64,000 nt of DNA from Diphasiastrum complanatum (GCA_029204225.1 CM055092.1:19932036-19996035), one strand, 5' to 3'; counted from the first letter of the stretch, positions 34,220-44,931 are shown. Numbers and translations are program-made. The notes: generated by a model not told the origin, from the sequence alone.

Positions 34220-35581
34220 TTGTTTATCAACCCTAAGGCTGGTCTTAACTTCACAAATGAAGCTCTTTTAAGTGGTTTAGTGAGGATATCAGCAATACAT
34301 TCACTACTTGCCACATGCTCCAAAGATATCTCCTTTGATTTCACCTTCTCTCTCACGAAATTACGAGAGATCTCAATATGTTTTGACCTTGCATGGAGGA
34401 TTGGACTGGCTGAAATGTTGTCATTGTAGAGATTTGGGCTGAAATGTTGTCATTATAGAGAGTTGGAACAATATCTAAACTCATGACTTTCAGCTCCATA
34501 AGTAGTCTTTTGATCCATAATAGCTTCTTTGTTGTAGTGGTGAGAGCTTTATACTTGGCTTCGGTTGAAGAAAGATGGTTTCGTGTTTCTTTGACAACCA
34601 AGAAACCACTCCTCCATAGGAATTTGTAAACAACCTATCCCTTTTGTCACTTGCAAAATCCAAGTCACTAAAGGCATGCAAACCAATGACATCTCCTCTA
34701 TAGAGAATTCTGTGATCTAGAGTACCCGAGATGTATCTCAAAATCCTTTTAGCATTTTTCCAATGTATCACTAATGGATCTTGCATATATTGACTTAGCC
34801 TACACACACTAAAGCATACATCAGGCCTACCATTTAAGAATGCATTAGAAACATCCATTTAAAAGAGCATCCAACCAAAATGTAAAGCAAGTGCAAGAAC
34901 TAACCTTATTGTGACCATCTTGGCCACGGGTGCAAAAGTTTCTTTAAAATCTATGCCCTTTGCTTGAGCATATCCTTTGGCAACTAAACTTGCCCTATGT
35001 TTGCTTACACTTCCATTCATATTGAGTTTTAGCTTAAAAATCCATTTACATCGAATCACATTCTTAAGAGGTCTATCAACAAGGATCCATGTGCCATTCT
35101 CCATCAAAGCATTATATTCATCTATCATAGCTTGAAACCATTCATTTGAGCTCAATGCATCTTTTACACATGAAGGTTCTTCAAAACTTGAAATGAGTGC
35201 AAAGGATGAAGATGGATTACCCTCAGCTTTCTTTCCCTTTTATTGGTATGTGATCCACAATGGCTCCATCCTTACCCTTGATGATATTCTTGGAGTGATT
35301 GGTTCATTTGGCTCTAGCTCCTCCTCAAGATCTATGACATCTTGATCCTCGGCCACCTCCCTCTAGATAGGTGATTTGACTGAGCCGTCAGTAAGTTTAT
35401 GCATAGTATCCTCATGAAAAATGATATCTTTAGAAACCACAAACTTGTTTGAAGATGGAATGTATACCTTATATCCCTTGCTTGCCTTGCCATACCCGAG
35501 CGTAATACCTTTGATTGATGATGGATCTTCCTTGGTCCTTTTCTTCAAAGGTGTATGCACATAGAAAATGCATCCAAACAC
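34220..35581 (-). pseudogene. copia integrase tail, RT and RNase H with a core deletion
   Basis: From 35,581 leftward: the integrase C-terminal segment (FGCIFYVHTPLKKRTKEDPS, GYKVYIPSSNKFVVSKDIIF), the RT start (WFQAMIDEYNALMENGTWIL, CKWIFKLKLNMNGSVSKHRA, ETFAPVAKMVTIRLVLALAL), then DVSNAFLNG joined directly to RPDVCFSVCRLSQYMQDPLV. The jump removes the RT palm including the catalytic YVDD box. RNase H continues with HAFSDLDFASDKRDR and, in another frame, SSTEAKYKAL and LLWIKRLLMEL. Stops lie near 35,350 and 34,490. The element ends at the LTR at 34,184. Confidence 0.9.
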
Positions 35582-35584
35582 CTA

Positions 35585-36720
35585 TTGGAATCAGCCAACA
35601 GAGGCTTGAATCCTAATGATTTCAGGGCTTGATCTTTCTTCTTGTACCATTGTCGGGCTGATTGTTTCAGACCGTAGATACTTCTATGCATTCTACATGC
35701 ATAGTCAGGAAGTGAACTCGAGACATATTCTGGGGGTTGATCCATATAGACCTCTTCGTCTAGTTTGCCATGCAAGAAGGTTGTCTTCTCATCCACAATG
35801 TGGATCCTAAGGTCATAAGCTGTAGCATATGCAAATAACAGACATAGGGACAAATGTTTGACGACAGAAGAGAAGGCTTCAGAGTAGTCAATATCATATC
35901 TCTGAGAAAATCCCTTCGCTACAAGCCTTGCCTTGTATTTTGTGACATTCCCATCTAGTCCGTATTTGAGCTTGAAAACCCATTTGCATTTGACAATCTT
36001 GCGCTTATGTGGTAATGGCTCCAACGTCCATACCTGGTTCTTTCTCGTGGACTCCATCTCTTCATTCATGGCTTGGATCCATCTGTCCTTTTCAAGACTT
36101 ACAATTGCTTCCTCAAAAGTCTATGGATCACCATTGAATCCGTAGAACTCTTCTGATATGGAAGCTGAGTTGCCTGGCACATATCTTATTGGCGCTCTTC
36201 GTGGTCTAGTCGACCTTCTAGGATATCCTTATGGGACAGCAATGCCTTTGTCTTTGTCTGCTATCCTCGGTCGAAAACCATCTTGGTTTATAGGAACTAT
36301 AGCAGTAGGCTGTCTCTCGAATCGTTTTTCTTCATATTCGACGCTCAAATGGGAAACGACTCAAAAATCTCCGTTTTCGTGTTCGTCCTCTGCTCCCTCT
36401 TTCACTTGTGGCAAGTCATAGTATTGTCTCTCCAGAACTTCATAGCTGATAGGATCGTCATTGGCCATTGTCTTGCTCTCATCAAATCTGACATCTCTCA
36501 CTGTTTTCACAGTGTTCGTCTCTGGCATGTAGACTATGTAGTATCACGAATTGTTCTCTCTCTGATTGCCTAAAACTCTTCTAAAAACAAATCAAATTGA
36601 TTAAAAAACAAGAGCAACTACCAAAAATCCCTGCTCGGCTTTCTCATCAAGCTTCTCTTGAAGCTTATCTGGAATATGTGCAAGAATTTCTTCTCTGAAA
36701 AATTCAGATTTCCGTTAACC
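35585..36720 (-). pseudogene. second copia pol fragment, integrase end to mid-RT
   Basis: From 36,720 leftward: HIPDKLQEKLDEKAEQGFL (integrase), MPETNTVKTVRDVRFDE, a linker with two stops, RRAPIRYVPGNSASISEEFY, then RT: MNEEMESTRKNQVWTLEPLP, KWVFKLKYGLDGNVTKYKAR, VAKGFSQRYDIDYSEAFSSV and SIYGLKQSARQWYKK. It ends at LLADSNR, exactly where the other copia element's integrase piece begins (35,581). The YVDD box lies just beyond the break and is lost. Confidence 0.9.
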
Positions 36721-37359
36721 CAGGACTCTGATTCCAACAAGAACTCGAAACACGAGTGTAGTGGAAGGCTTTTCCTATGCTTGAGAAATTTTATAAATCT
36801 CTAATGGTTTGGTTTGATACACCAAAGCTGCCAATCGAATCCAATTGCTGCTATATAGCTCTACTTTCAAAGCCTTCACCGTCATTAAATTCACTATAGA
36901 GTTTTTCTCGAATCTGATTCTCTTCATTGCCCACTGATTGCAATCACCCCAAGGCTCTGTTACAAATTTGAAAAACTTAGAAGGATCGGTTCAATAAGAC
37001 AAACACAACATTAAGTTCTTCAAGGCAAGAAGAAGTAGAATTGCTCCCTCACACACCACCGCCAAAAGACATCTATTCACATCATTAAAGAAAACAACTG
37101 AAGTACTTAACATAGGGCTTGTAAAAGTATTGGCCTGATAACTCTAGAACCAAGCAAAGGTGTTACCGTCGAACTTAAAGAGTAATTGTGAAAGAACCAC
37201 ATGTTCATTATTGTTAACTTAACTACGTCATCATCAAAATATGATGTATCAGAATCAGAATTTCACGAATCATAATCCGAAGGATCATCCATTTGATGCC
37301 TCCGATCACATGATCTATACTTTTTTCATGTCTCCTCCTCGTCCAACTATCAAGCAGAG
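36721..37359. other. no gene; two decayed primer-site-like motifs
   Basis: Plus-strand GACTCTGATTCCA (36,724) and GCTCTGTTACAA (36,954) resemble reversed copia primer-binding sites. They might mark decayed LTR/leader junctions of the copia fragment to the left, but no LTR pair supports this. Confidence 0.3.
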
Positions 37360-38185
37360 TGTTAAAATATGAAATTTTTGGACCTTAATTGGATCTACAA
37401 TCGATCCACAAGAGGTGTTGGATGCCAAGTAGACCGATGAAGCACAATTCTAATGGCTAGATCTAGATATAGATCTAAATCAAATATTGCATCTAATTAG
37501 CAAGAACAATTTGATAAATGATCAATATGACTCAAGACTGGCCTCACACGTGTGGAATATTGTCAGTCTACGGACAATGAGCAGAGATTACAATACACTA
37601 CTCATTGATATCATTCAATGCAAGAAATCACAACACAAATAGTGAAAATAACAATGTATTGCCTCAAAATCAAGATCTCTCATCAAGATTGGATTATTTA
37701 CAATGATGATCTTTATCGATGAAGCACATTTCGACCTGGTATGCTGACTCAACATGTCTGGCATGTGTGGGGAATGTCACATCATCCTAGATCAACCAAT
37801 AAATTGAAGATAAGCCCTCATCTCATTGAATCGTAACTTGGTGCCATTGCCTCACCTTGATTTGCTTGATTTGAGTGATTTCTCCTAGCTTATAGGAACT
37901 TGTAAGATCAAATCCTACTGATATTTTCCAGATATATACACATGTGGGAACAGACTCTCACATGTGGAAAGCATGTCTCATTCACATGAGAATGGATGAT
38001 CGATCAATGGAATGGTGCCACATGGCAATTTTCTACTTCACTATCTTCCAACTAGTTCATACTTGAGTCAATCAAGACAAATTCAATCTAACTACCATTT
38101 GTGACTACCATCCACACATGGGAACAGGCTCCACAAGTGTGGGATCAACTTAGATCAAATAGCTAGAGTGATGCTTGATTATCAC
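37360..38185 (-). repeat. LTR, inverted relative of 10,306-10,999
   Basis: The plus strand starts TGTTAAA at 37,360 and follows the reverse complement of 10,306-10,999 (AAGACTGGCCTCACACGTGTGG, CATTGTTATTTTC, GCATGTGTGG and ATCAAATAGCTAG in order), with an extra ~100 nt near its right end. No primer-binding site lies at its left side, so it is a 3' or solo LTR. The CACACGTGTG palindrome is at 37,545. Confidence 0.7.
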
Positions 38186-38189
38186 AATA

Positions 38190-38964
38190 AATGCATGGAG
38201 TTTCCTCGGCCTTGATCACATGAACCTCCTCGTTGGTTATTGATGTCAATGCTTTATAGTCGACTTCACAAGAGGATAGAGAGATAGTATCTTGCTTTTT
38301 TGAAAGCCAAGATATAAATCATCCATACAGGAATGTACCAAAGGCACTTATGGATTTTCTATCCATCTTGTCACTTGAAAAATCTAAGTCCGAGTATGTT
38401 CTCAAGCACAAATTAGTCTCTTGATAGACAATGCCAAAATTCCTAGTAGATGAAATGTATCTAAGAACTCGTTTGGTACTTTTCCATTGACATACTAAAG
38501 GACCTTGCATATATTGACTCAACTTGCTTACACTAAAACTTAGATCAGGTCTAGTGACTGTTAAATAGATCAAGGATCCAATAAGCTTTCTATAGAGTGT
38601 GATGTCCTCAAAGGATGCTTCATCACCATCAATAGAAACTTTCACAACTTGCTCTAGAGGGGTGTCAATCCCTTTACAATCTTTCATTCCAACCTTTTCT
38701 AAGGTGGAAATAGCATACTTTGATCGTCAAATGAAAGTGAAATCACTACTTCTAGAGACTTCTATTCCAAATATGTGACTGAAGAAGTCCTAGATCTACC
38801 ATCTTGAATTCACTAGACAAAGCAATTTTGACATCTCTTATGCCATCAATATCATTTCCTATAAGGATGATATCATCTACATACAAAACCAAAATAATGA
38901 TCTTGCCATGATTAAATTTGACATACAACCAAGGTTCATAAGAGATAGAGTAGAGGTAGATGTG
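38190..38964 (-). pseudogene. copia RT end and RNase H (left half of the interrupted host element)
   Basis: From 38,964 leftward: WLYVKFNHGKIIILVLYVDD with the catalytic YVDD box and ILIGNDIDG, SSEFKMVDLG, a frameshift near 38,780, then MKDCKGIDTPLEQ, RKLIGSLIYLTVTRPDLSFS, LSQYMQGPLVCQWKSTKRVL and RTYSDLDFSSDK. RNase H continues to about 38,190 (SKKQDTISLSSCEVDYKAL) before meeting LTR sequence. Its upstream half is at 44,461-44,930. Confidence 0.9.
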
Positions 38965-38969
38965 CAACT
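38965..38969. other. target-site duplication, left copy (CAACT)
   Basis: CAACT sits just before the LTR start TGTGAAGG. The right-hand partner is CAACC at 44,456-44,460; one substitution separates them. Confidence 0.7.
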
Positions 38970-39623
38970 TGTGAAGGATTTCAGATCATTCAAGATCCAA
39001 TCCATGTCCCAAATCTTTGGTTACAATAAGGAGCAAACCAACAATCCTGCCAATGTAGAAAAATCAGCATCTAAATACAAAATGAGATGCAAACTCTAAG
39101 AGATATTGATCAAACATGAACCAGAACATAAAATATGTTTGCTGTCCATACAATTACAGTACCCTACTATATTTCACACGTGTGGAATCAAAAATAGCAA
39201 TAAATGATCATTCTACACATAGAATTGCAAGATAGCACCAAGATAGTGCACCAATGAATAGTAGAACCCAAAGAGAACGATGTATAATGATGAAATGAGA
39301 GAGAGAAGAGAGAAGATGTGTCTCTCCACGAGTTACATCCTTTTATAGAGTTTTCAAACCCTATTTGGCCACTTGGCTTTCCCTCCAAAATGTAAACCCT
39401 ACTTTTTTTGGGTCTAGATTCAATGTACCCAAAGTTCAAATTTGAATCTCTCTCAAACTTGACTACCAACTTTCCCACACTTTCCAAAAGTGTTTATTAA
39501 ATGTATTTTAAACTAATATAACTTCAAAAAGTTTATCTCTAAGCCTAAAATGAGTTTTGGCCTCTTATTGACAATTTACCAAAATGTGACTAAACTAGAC
39601 TAAACTAGTTGAAATCTCTCACA
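38970..39623 (-). repeat. 3' LTR (654 bp)
   Basis: Minus-strand start TGTGAGAGATTTCAAC, end CCTTCACA. Contains minus-strand TATAAAAG (39,342-39,349) and the CACACGTGTG palindrome at 39,175-39,184. Its partner at 43,802 has the same length and the same motif offsets. Confidence 0.92.
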
Positions 39624-39637
39624 CTCCCTCTTCAACT
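39624..39637 (-). other. polypurine tract
   Basis: Minus-strand GTTGAAGAGGGAG sits directly upstream of the 3' LTR start. Confidence 0.8.
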
Positions 39638-39903
39638 AGTTTTGGCATAGTTTTGACAATAGAAATTTGATCCAACTTTAGAATGATCTCCATCCTAAGT
39701 ATAGATCTTCATTCCAAGGTTCTAAAGTATCTTTCATAATTGATATAGAGAATAGTGTCCAAATTGGATGCTTCACTATTTCTTACATCAATTTTGTACA
39801 TCAAGATATAACTAGAACATGAAGAACCAAATAGAATGTGAATGAAATGATTCCTACATGTTCCAAACTTTGTACTCTCTGGAAAATTACAGCAACCAAA
39901 CAA

Positions 39904-40764
39904 TTAATGTGAGTGATGACCATTTTCTTGCTTGTGTCCTCCAACTTTGTCCTTTCTTAGTATGTCTCCACCATAAAACTCCATGAATGAGCCTCCATCT
40001 CCATCTTGCCACAAGAAACCATCAAACCTTGATAATCCATGAGTAGGTGAGTACATACATGATGAAAATCTAGCACCACGTGACTCCATAAACCAAGTAG
40101 TTTGCACTAGTCCATCTTCAAGATCTACTTGACACAAGAAAATGACCATGAATTCACAAAAAATTGACAATCTCCAAGTATTGGCACCAAGTAGCTCAAC
40201 ACTTGAGAACTTAGCCATGGATGAGTGACATAATGAGCCTACAATAACTTCATTTCCATCAGCAAAACCAGCCAAAAATGCTAGTACAACTCCAACAATA
40301 AGATATTGCAAGACAATGTAGCTAGTTTGTCCATATCTTGACAATTTGCACACATCCACATGAAATAGCTCAAACATGAGATAGAAAAAGTAAAGTAAAC
40401 TTGAACAACACTTCCTTGCTGCTCCTTTGACCTTACTTGAGTCTTCAATAAGCTGCAAAAACAGATCCATAACATCTTTGCCAATTACCTCTCCTTTGAT
40501 GCTCTTGACTAGCTCCAAATTGCCACCTTTCCTTTTGTGTTGTTGAATCCCTTTAAGACCAACCTCTTGATCTTCCTCTTGATCATCAAAGTCATTGAAC
40601 AAACTTTGTTTTCCAGATCTATTAATTTCTTTTCCATTATGAAAAACATGAGAGCCAATATCCACTTGCATAGCATCATCTACACAAGAAAATTCTTCAA
40701 AACATGTGAGTGAAGTGTGTCGCTTCCACTTGCTTACCTTTCTCTTGATCATCAAAGATATCAA
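39904..40764 (-). CDS. ORF3 of the non-autonomous element, unknown function
   Basis: 286 codons, the nominal start overlapping ORF2 by 68 nt in another frame, so the two may be one protein split by a frameshift. The N-terminal half is acidic (NDFDDQEEDQEVGLKGIQQH); the middle has a hydrophobic stretch (CCSSLLYFFYLMFELFHVDV, then VGVVLAFLAGFADG), and the C-terminus is Gly/Asp/Lys-rich (GGDILRKDKVGGHKQENGHH). One membrane segment is conceivable. I recognise no domain. A diverged copy is at 14,076-14,593, which keeps the GVVLAFL core and the tail. It occupies the place where integrase, RT and RNase H normally sit. Confidence 0.55.
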   Translation of the reverse strand: MISLMIKRKVSKWKRHTSLTCFEEFSCVDDAMQVDIGSHVFHNGKEINRSGKQSLFNDFDDQEEDQEVGLKGIQQHKRKGGNLELVKSIKGEVIGKDVMDLFLQLIEDSSKVKGAARKCCSSLLYFFYLMFELFHVDVCKLSRYGQTSYIVLQYLIVGVVLAFLAGFADGNEVIVGSLCHSSMAKFSSVELLGANTWRLSIFCEFMVIFLCQVDLEDGLVQTTWFMESRGARFSSCMYSPTHGLSRFDGFLWQDGDGGSFMEFYGGDILRKDKVGGHKQENGHHSH

Positions 40765-41275
40765 AGATATGAATATCTTCAGGCCTGAACCTTTGGAGAT
40801 ACTCTCTCTTAAACATATGATCTAGATCCAACAAGAACTCATCAATGCTTGATCTCGAATTTTCACAAAGGTTAGTGAAAACAATGTCACCAATGTCACC
40901 ATCATAAATCAAAAGATAGATTCCAAACTTTCCATCCAACATGAAGTAGAGTAGGTGAAGGTGAGTATCAAACCTAATAAATCCAGCCCTCTTGAGCCCA
41001 TCACAAACCTCAATAAGCTCACCAATGAGATCTCCCTTGCCTTGAAGAAATCGCCTCTTGATTTGCTCCATGTAGTCTTCTCCAACCAACCTTTTGCCAT
41101 CTCGATTATGAGTGATCAATTCACAATCATAGAATCCTTTGAGTTGATGAAGAGATGTGATATCCATGCCTTGGATCTTCCCAAGAACCAATCTTTCATT
41201 GCTCTTTCCTTCATAAGACTCCCTCTTAATGATTGCATCATAAGAAGTAGAAACCTCAAAGACATTAGAAGCCAT
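40697..41275 (-). CDS. ORF2 of the non-autonomous element, unknown function
   Basis: I place the start at 41,275 because ATGGCT after a C there is a good plant initiation context; an in-frame ATG 75 nt upstream would only add a basic, hydrophobic leader. The 192-residue product is charged and soluble-looking: SYEGKSNERLVLGKIQGMDI, FYDCELITHNRDGKRLVGED, GDLIGELIEVCDGLKRAGFI, LLYFMLDGKFGIYLLIYDGD. No catalytic motif is recognised. Just upstream, TTGAAGGTACTAATC could be a splice donor joining Gag-Pro to this ORF. The order Gag-Pro, ORF2, ORF3 suggests a transduced cellular gene. Not a known pol domain. Confidence 0.6.
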   Translation of the reverse strand: MASNVFEVSTSYDAIIKRESYEGKSNERLVLGKIQGMDITSLHQLKGFYDCELITHNRDGKRLVGEDYMEQIKRRFLQGKGDLIGELIEVCDGLKRAGFIRFDTHLHLLYFMLDGKFGIYLLIYDGDIGDIVFTNLCENSRSSIDEFLLDLDHMFKREYLQRFRPEDIHIFDIFDDQEKGKQVEATHFTHMF

Positions 41276-41380
41276 GAGAAAAATGATTAGTACCTTCAAC
41301 ATAAGGATGATTGAAGTACTCTCTTTTTTCAAACAAGAACTTCTACTCAATGTTTTAGGTAATGAATCATATGATAATGA

Positions 41381-43212
41381 TTATTCCTCACTATCATTCA
41401 CAATGACATCATTCAAAGTACATCCTACTTTGAACTCTTCACATACTTCTCTTCTTCTTGACTTGTGACTATCTCCCTCACTAAGTCTCTTGATAGAACC
41501 ATTTGATCTACTCTCTTTATGAAGAGATGTGACTCCACTTGCTGGAAAAATTACATTCTTGAAATCATAACAAAAGAATGTAGAAGAACCACCTCCTTCA
41601 TGCATGCACCTAGCAACATCCTTTTCCATATGATCAAAGAAATCATTAGCAACAATCTTTTCCAAGGAAGAACCTTCACCTCCATTGATGAAGTTAGCTC
41701 TTTCCTTACCTTTTGCATGCTTGCACTTGCCATGAAGAACCATTGAAACACCATCATTATCCTCAAGACTAGCCAAGTTAGCACAAAGATGAACATCTCC
41801 AAGAAGCATATTAGATCTTGACCTAGATCTAGCATAAGGAAGCTTGTTAGACTTTGCATAAGATCCACCAATCTTATTGATGCTAAAAGGTAACTTTGGA
41901 AAGTTGAGACCAATCTCCTTTTCCATTCCATCCTTTTTGTTAGCCATAACAAAAGCATCAAGCTTGAAAAGTCTACCTTGTTTATTGCCCCTAGCAACCA
42001 AGATTTCTTCCTTTGTAATGAAACAAGCATCACCCCCAAACTTTACCATGTATCCTTTCTCTATCATTTGACCAACACTTATCAAATTCTTTGAAAGTGA
42101 AGGAATGTAAAGAACACCATCAAGTCCTGCTTTCTTATTAGTAGAGAGACAAATATGAATTGAACCAATACCTTTAATCACACACTCACCACCATTGGCC
42201 ATGTGAATTGCTTTCTTGGCTCCATCATAAGTGACCAAAGAAGTAAAGAACTCCTTGTGACTAGTCATGTGTGAGCTAGCTCCACTATCAATCCACCATG
42301 AATCTTTGTCACCTTCACTTGATATTGGACTTGAAGAACACATCAAAAGAGAATCATCACCACCTAGACCCTCATCATTAGTAGTAAAGTTGATTTGTTT
42401 GCTACATTTATCTCTTTGCTTCTTCAAACATTCATTTGCAAAATGCCTTTTGATTTCACAATAAAAGCATTTCAACTTAGACTTATCTTTCTTTTTGCCA
42501 AAAGAAGAAGTCTCACCTTGATCTTGCCCTTTAGACCACTTGCCTTTGCCTTTGCCCTTGAACTTGCCTTTGATGAACATAGCATCCTCTTCATAATGAG
42601 ATGTCGATGTAGATCCACCTCCTCTTGATTGAAGCCTATACTCCTCATTCACCAAGATCGCTTGCAAATCCACAATACTTGGCAAAGTCTTTTGAATAGC
42701 AAAAATTTGAACAAGATTAGCATGATCATCCAACAAGCCATTAAGTATAACTTGAACAAGTTCTACCTCCTTAATGCTTTCATCAATACATGCTAACTCA
42801 TCATTGAATGCTTTAACTCTCAAAACAAAAGCATGAGTACTCTCTTCCTTCTTTTGCAAACTTTGAAAGATTTGCCTCCTAAGAGTAAGCACTCTTGATG
42901 TAGACTTGGATTCATAAAGCTTCTTCAAAGCTTCTTCAAAGCTTCCCAAGCCTCCAAAGATGATGTGCACTTACCAACTTCCTTGAGAAGTTCATTGGTA
43001 ACATTCATCTTAATCATGTGTAGAGCTTTCTTTGCTCTCTTGTCATACCTCACTTGATCTTGAGGTGCTTAAGGTCTCTCCTCCACACCTGCAACAATCT
43101 CCATCAACTCATTCATCTCCAATAAGGACTCCATCCTCACCTTCCAAGTAGAATAGTTGATTGAGGTAAGCCTATCATTGCTCCCCAACATAAATCCACC
43201 ACTTGTAGCCAT
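41381..43212 (-). pseudogene. Gag-protease of the non-autonomous element, with a C-terminal extension
   Basis: Starts ATGGCTACAAGTGG at 43,212. Copia Gag core: LTSINYSTWKVRMESLLEMN, RAKKALHMIKMNV, LRRQIFQSLQKKEESTHAFV. One CCHC knuckle, CFYCEIKRHFANEC. Protease active site WWIDSGASSHMT. A GAG-pre-integrase piece, GRLFKLDAF. After that the copia pattern stops, and about 180 residues follow that include an RSRSRS motif and MEKDVARCMHEGGGSSTFF. Damage: TAA near 43,070 and an 11-bp duplication (TTTGAAGAAGC twice) near 42,935 that shifts the frame. The closing TAA at 41,381 is a point change; the 33-kb copy has GAA there. Confidence 0.85.
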
Positions 43213-43789
43213 GTTGAAGTGACCTGATCTTCTCTTTCAACCTGTTCAAATGCACAAAGCACTCTCTTGAATGTCAAAAAATGAACTCAAGAAGAAATCA
43301 CAAAGATATGGAACCTCTCAAATCTCTAACTAGAAAATCAACACGTAGAATAGTGAAATCTTGATAAACCTATGATCTATCCTCAATCTAATGATTCTTG
43401 CCACTTCCTAAGATTGAAAAACACTCAAATAAAGTTCAGTAACCTCACAAACTAGAGATCCAATCAAAATTAGGATTTTGACAAAATCACAAAAAATTGA
43501 ATATCTCAAATTCTACAAGCAATTTCTAGAAACTTGATATATCTTCTTGTAGACTCCAATGAGACCTTCCTAATGCACCAAAAATCATCTAGATCCAGTA
43601 AACCAAGTGTTAGATTGGAATTGATCAAGTATATAACCCTATATTGAGTTTTGACCTACAAAAGATCAATTCTACACATGCAAAAATGCTGATTTTTGAG
43701 TAGAAATCAATCTAGCATGCTCTAGCATTGGTAACTCCTTCAAATTCTTGCTAAAGATGGCTGATCCTTTCATAACCTGAAACACAAGA

Positions 43790-43801
43790 GCTCTGATACC
43801 A
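43790..43801 (-). other. primer-binding site
   Basis: Plus-strand GCTCTGATACCA is exactly TGGTATCAGAGC on the minus strand, abutting the 5' LTR. It is complementary to initiator tRNA-Met, as in most plant copia elements. Confidence 0.92.
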
Positions 43802-44455
43802 TATGAAGGATTTCAGATCATTCAAGATCCAATCCATGTCCCAAATCTTTGGTTACAATAAGGAGCAAACCAACAATCCTGCCAATGTAGAAAAATCAGC
43901 ATCTACATACAAAATGAGATGCAAACTCTAAGAGATATTGATCAAACATGAACCAGAACATAAAATATGTTTGCTGTCCATACAATTACAGTACCCTACT
44001 GTATTTCACACGTGTGGAATCAAAAATAGCAATAAATGATCATTCTACACATAGAATTGCAAGATAACACCAAGATAGTGCACCAATGAGTAGTAGAACC
44101 TAAAGAGAACCATGCATAATAATGAAATGAGAGAGAGAAGAGAGAAGATGTGTCTCTCCACGAGTTACATCCTTTTATAGAGTTTCCAATCCCTATTTGG
44201 CCACTTGGCTTTCCCTCCAAAATGTAAACCCTACTATTTTTGGGTCTAGATTCAATCTACCCAAAGTTCAAATTTGAATCTCTCTCAAACTTGACTACCA
44301 ACTTTCCCACACTTTCCAAAAGTGTTTATTGAATGTATTTTAAAGTAATATAACTTCAAAAAGTTTATTTCTAAGCCTAAAATGAGTTTTGGCCTCTTAT
44401 TGACAATTTACCAAAATGTGACTAAACTAGACTAAACTAGTTGAAATCTCTCACA
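43802..44455 (-). repeat. 5' LTR (654 bp)
   Basis: Same length as the 3' LTR. Its last dinucleotide on the minus strand is TA in place of CA, the only terminal change. The CACACGTGTG palindrome is at 44,007-44,016 and a TATAAAAG box near 44,174. Confidence 0.92.
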
Positions 44456-44930
44456 CAACCTAGAGTACGAAGCTCTAGGTGCTTGCTTGAGTCCATAAAG
44501 ACTCTTCTTCAAGTAGCAAACTTTGTCTTCGTCTCCTTCCTTGATGAAGCCCCTGGGTTGCAAAATGTAGAACTCTTCTTCCAAGAATCCATTTAGGAAA
44601 GCATTAGTAACATCAGGTTGGAAAAGCTCACATTTGAAAGAAGTAGCAAGACAAATGATCATAGCAAAAGTTCCATCATAATCCAAGCCTTTAGTTTGCA
44701 AAAAACCTTTTGCTGAAAGTCTTATTTATTAATGGGTCCATCTTTAATATACTTCAATCTATAGATTCACTTACCAGAAAGTGGTTTTTTCCCATATGGA
44801 AGATCCACAAGTTCCCAAGTTTGATTTTCCATCAAAGCATGAAACTCAATTTGCATATTATTTTTCCAAGAATGTGACTTAATAATAGCTTCTTCAAAAC
44901 AAGATGGTTCTTCAAGCATAGTAGTCAAGA
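44456..44930 (-). pseudogene. copia RT N-terminal half (right half of the interrupted host element)
   Basis: 44,456-44,460 is CAACC, the target-site partner of 38,965. From 44,930 leftward: EEPSCFEEAIIKSHSWKN, IEFHALMENQTWELVDLPYG, a short broken part, KGLDYDGTFAMIICLATSFK, LFQPDVTNAFLNGFLEEEFY, and KSLYGLKQAPRASYSRL. Removing the 5,486-bp insertion and one target copy makes this run in frame into the WLYVKFN..YVDD half at 38,964. On its other side it is cut by the LTR at 44,932. Confidence 0.92.
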
Positions 44931-44931
44931 A

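Larger units (their letters stand above)
38970..44455 (-). mobile_element. non-autonomous copia-type LTR retrotransposon with two extra ORFs
   Basis: A complete 5,486-bp element. It has two 654-bp LTRs, primer-binding site, Gag-protease, two unrecognised ORFs and a polypurine tract, all in minus-strand order. It lacks integrase, RT and RNase H, so it would need those from a helper. The LTRs differ at about 16 positions by my count (about 97.5% identical) with no net length change, so it is fairly young. It interrupts the RT gene of another copia element in the same orientation. Related pieces at 14.1-15.1 kb and 33.1-33.5 kb show that the unusual layout belongs to a family. Confidence 0.85.

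Noticed and set aside
41519-42071. Plus- and minus-strand frames overlapping the Gag-protease ORF
   Set aside because: Shadows of the 529-codon frame; they lack conserved motifs and cross known domains in the wrong frame.
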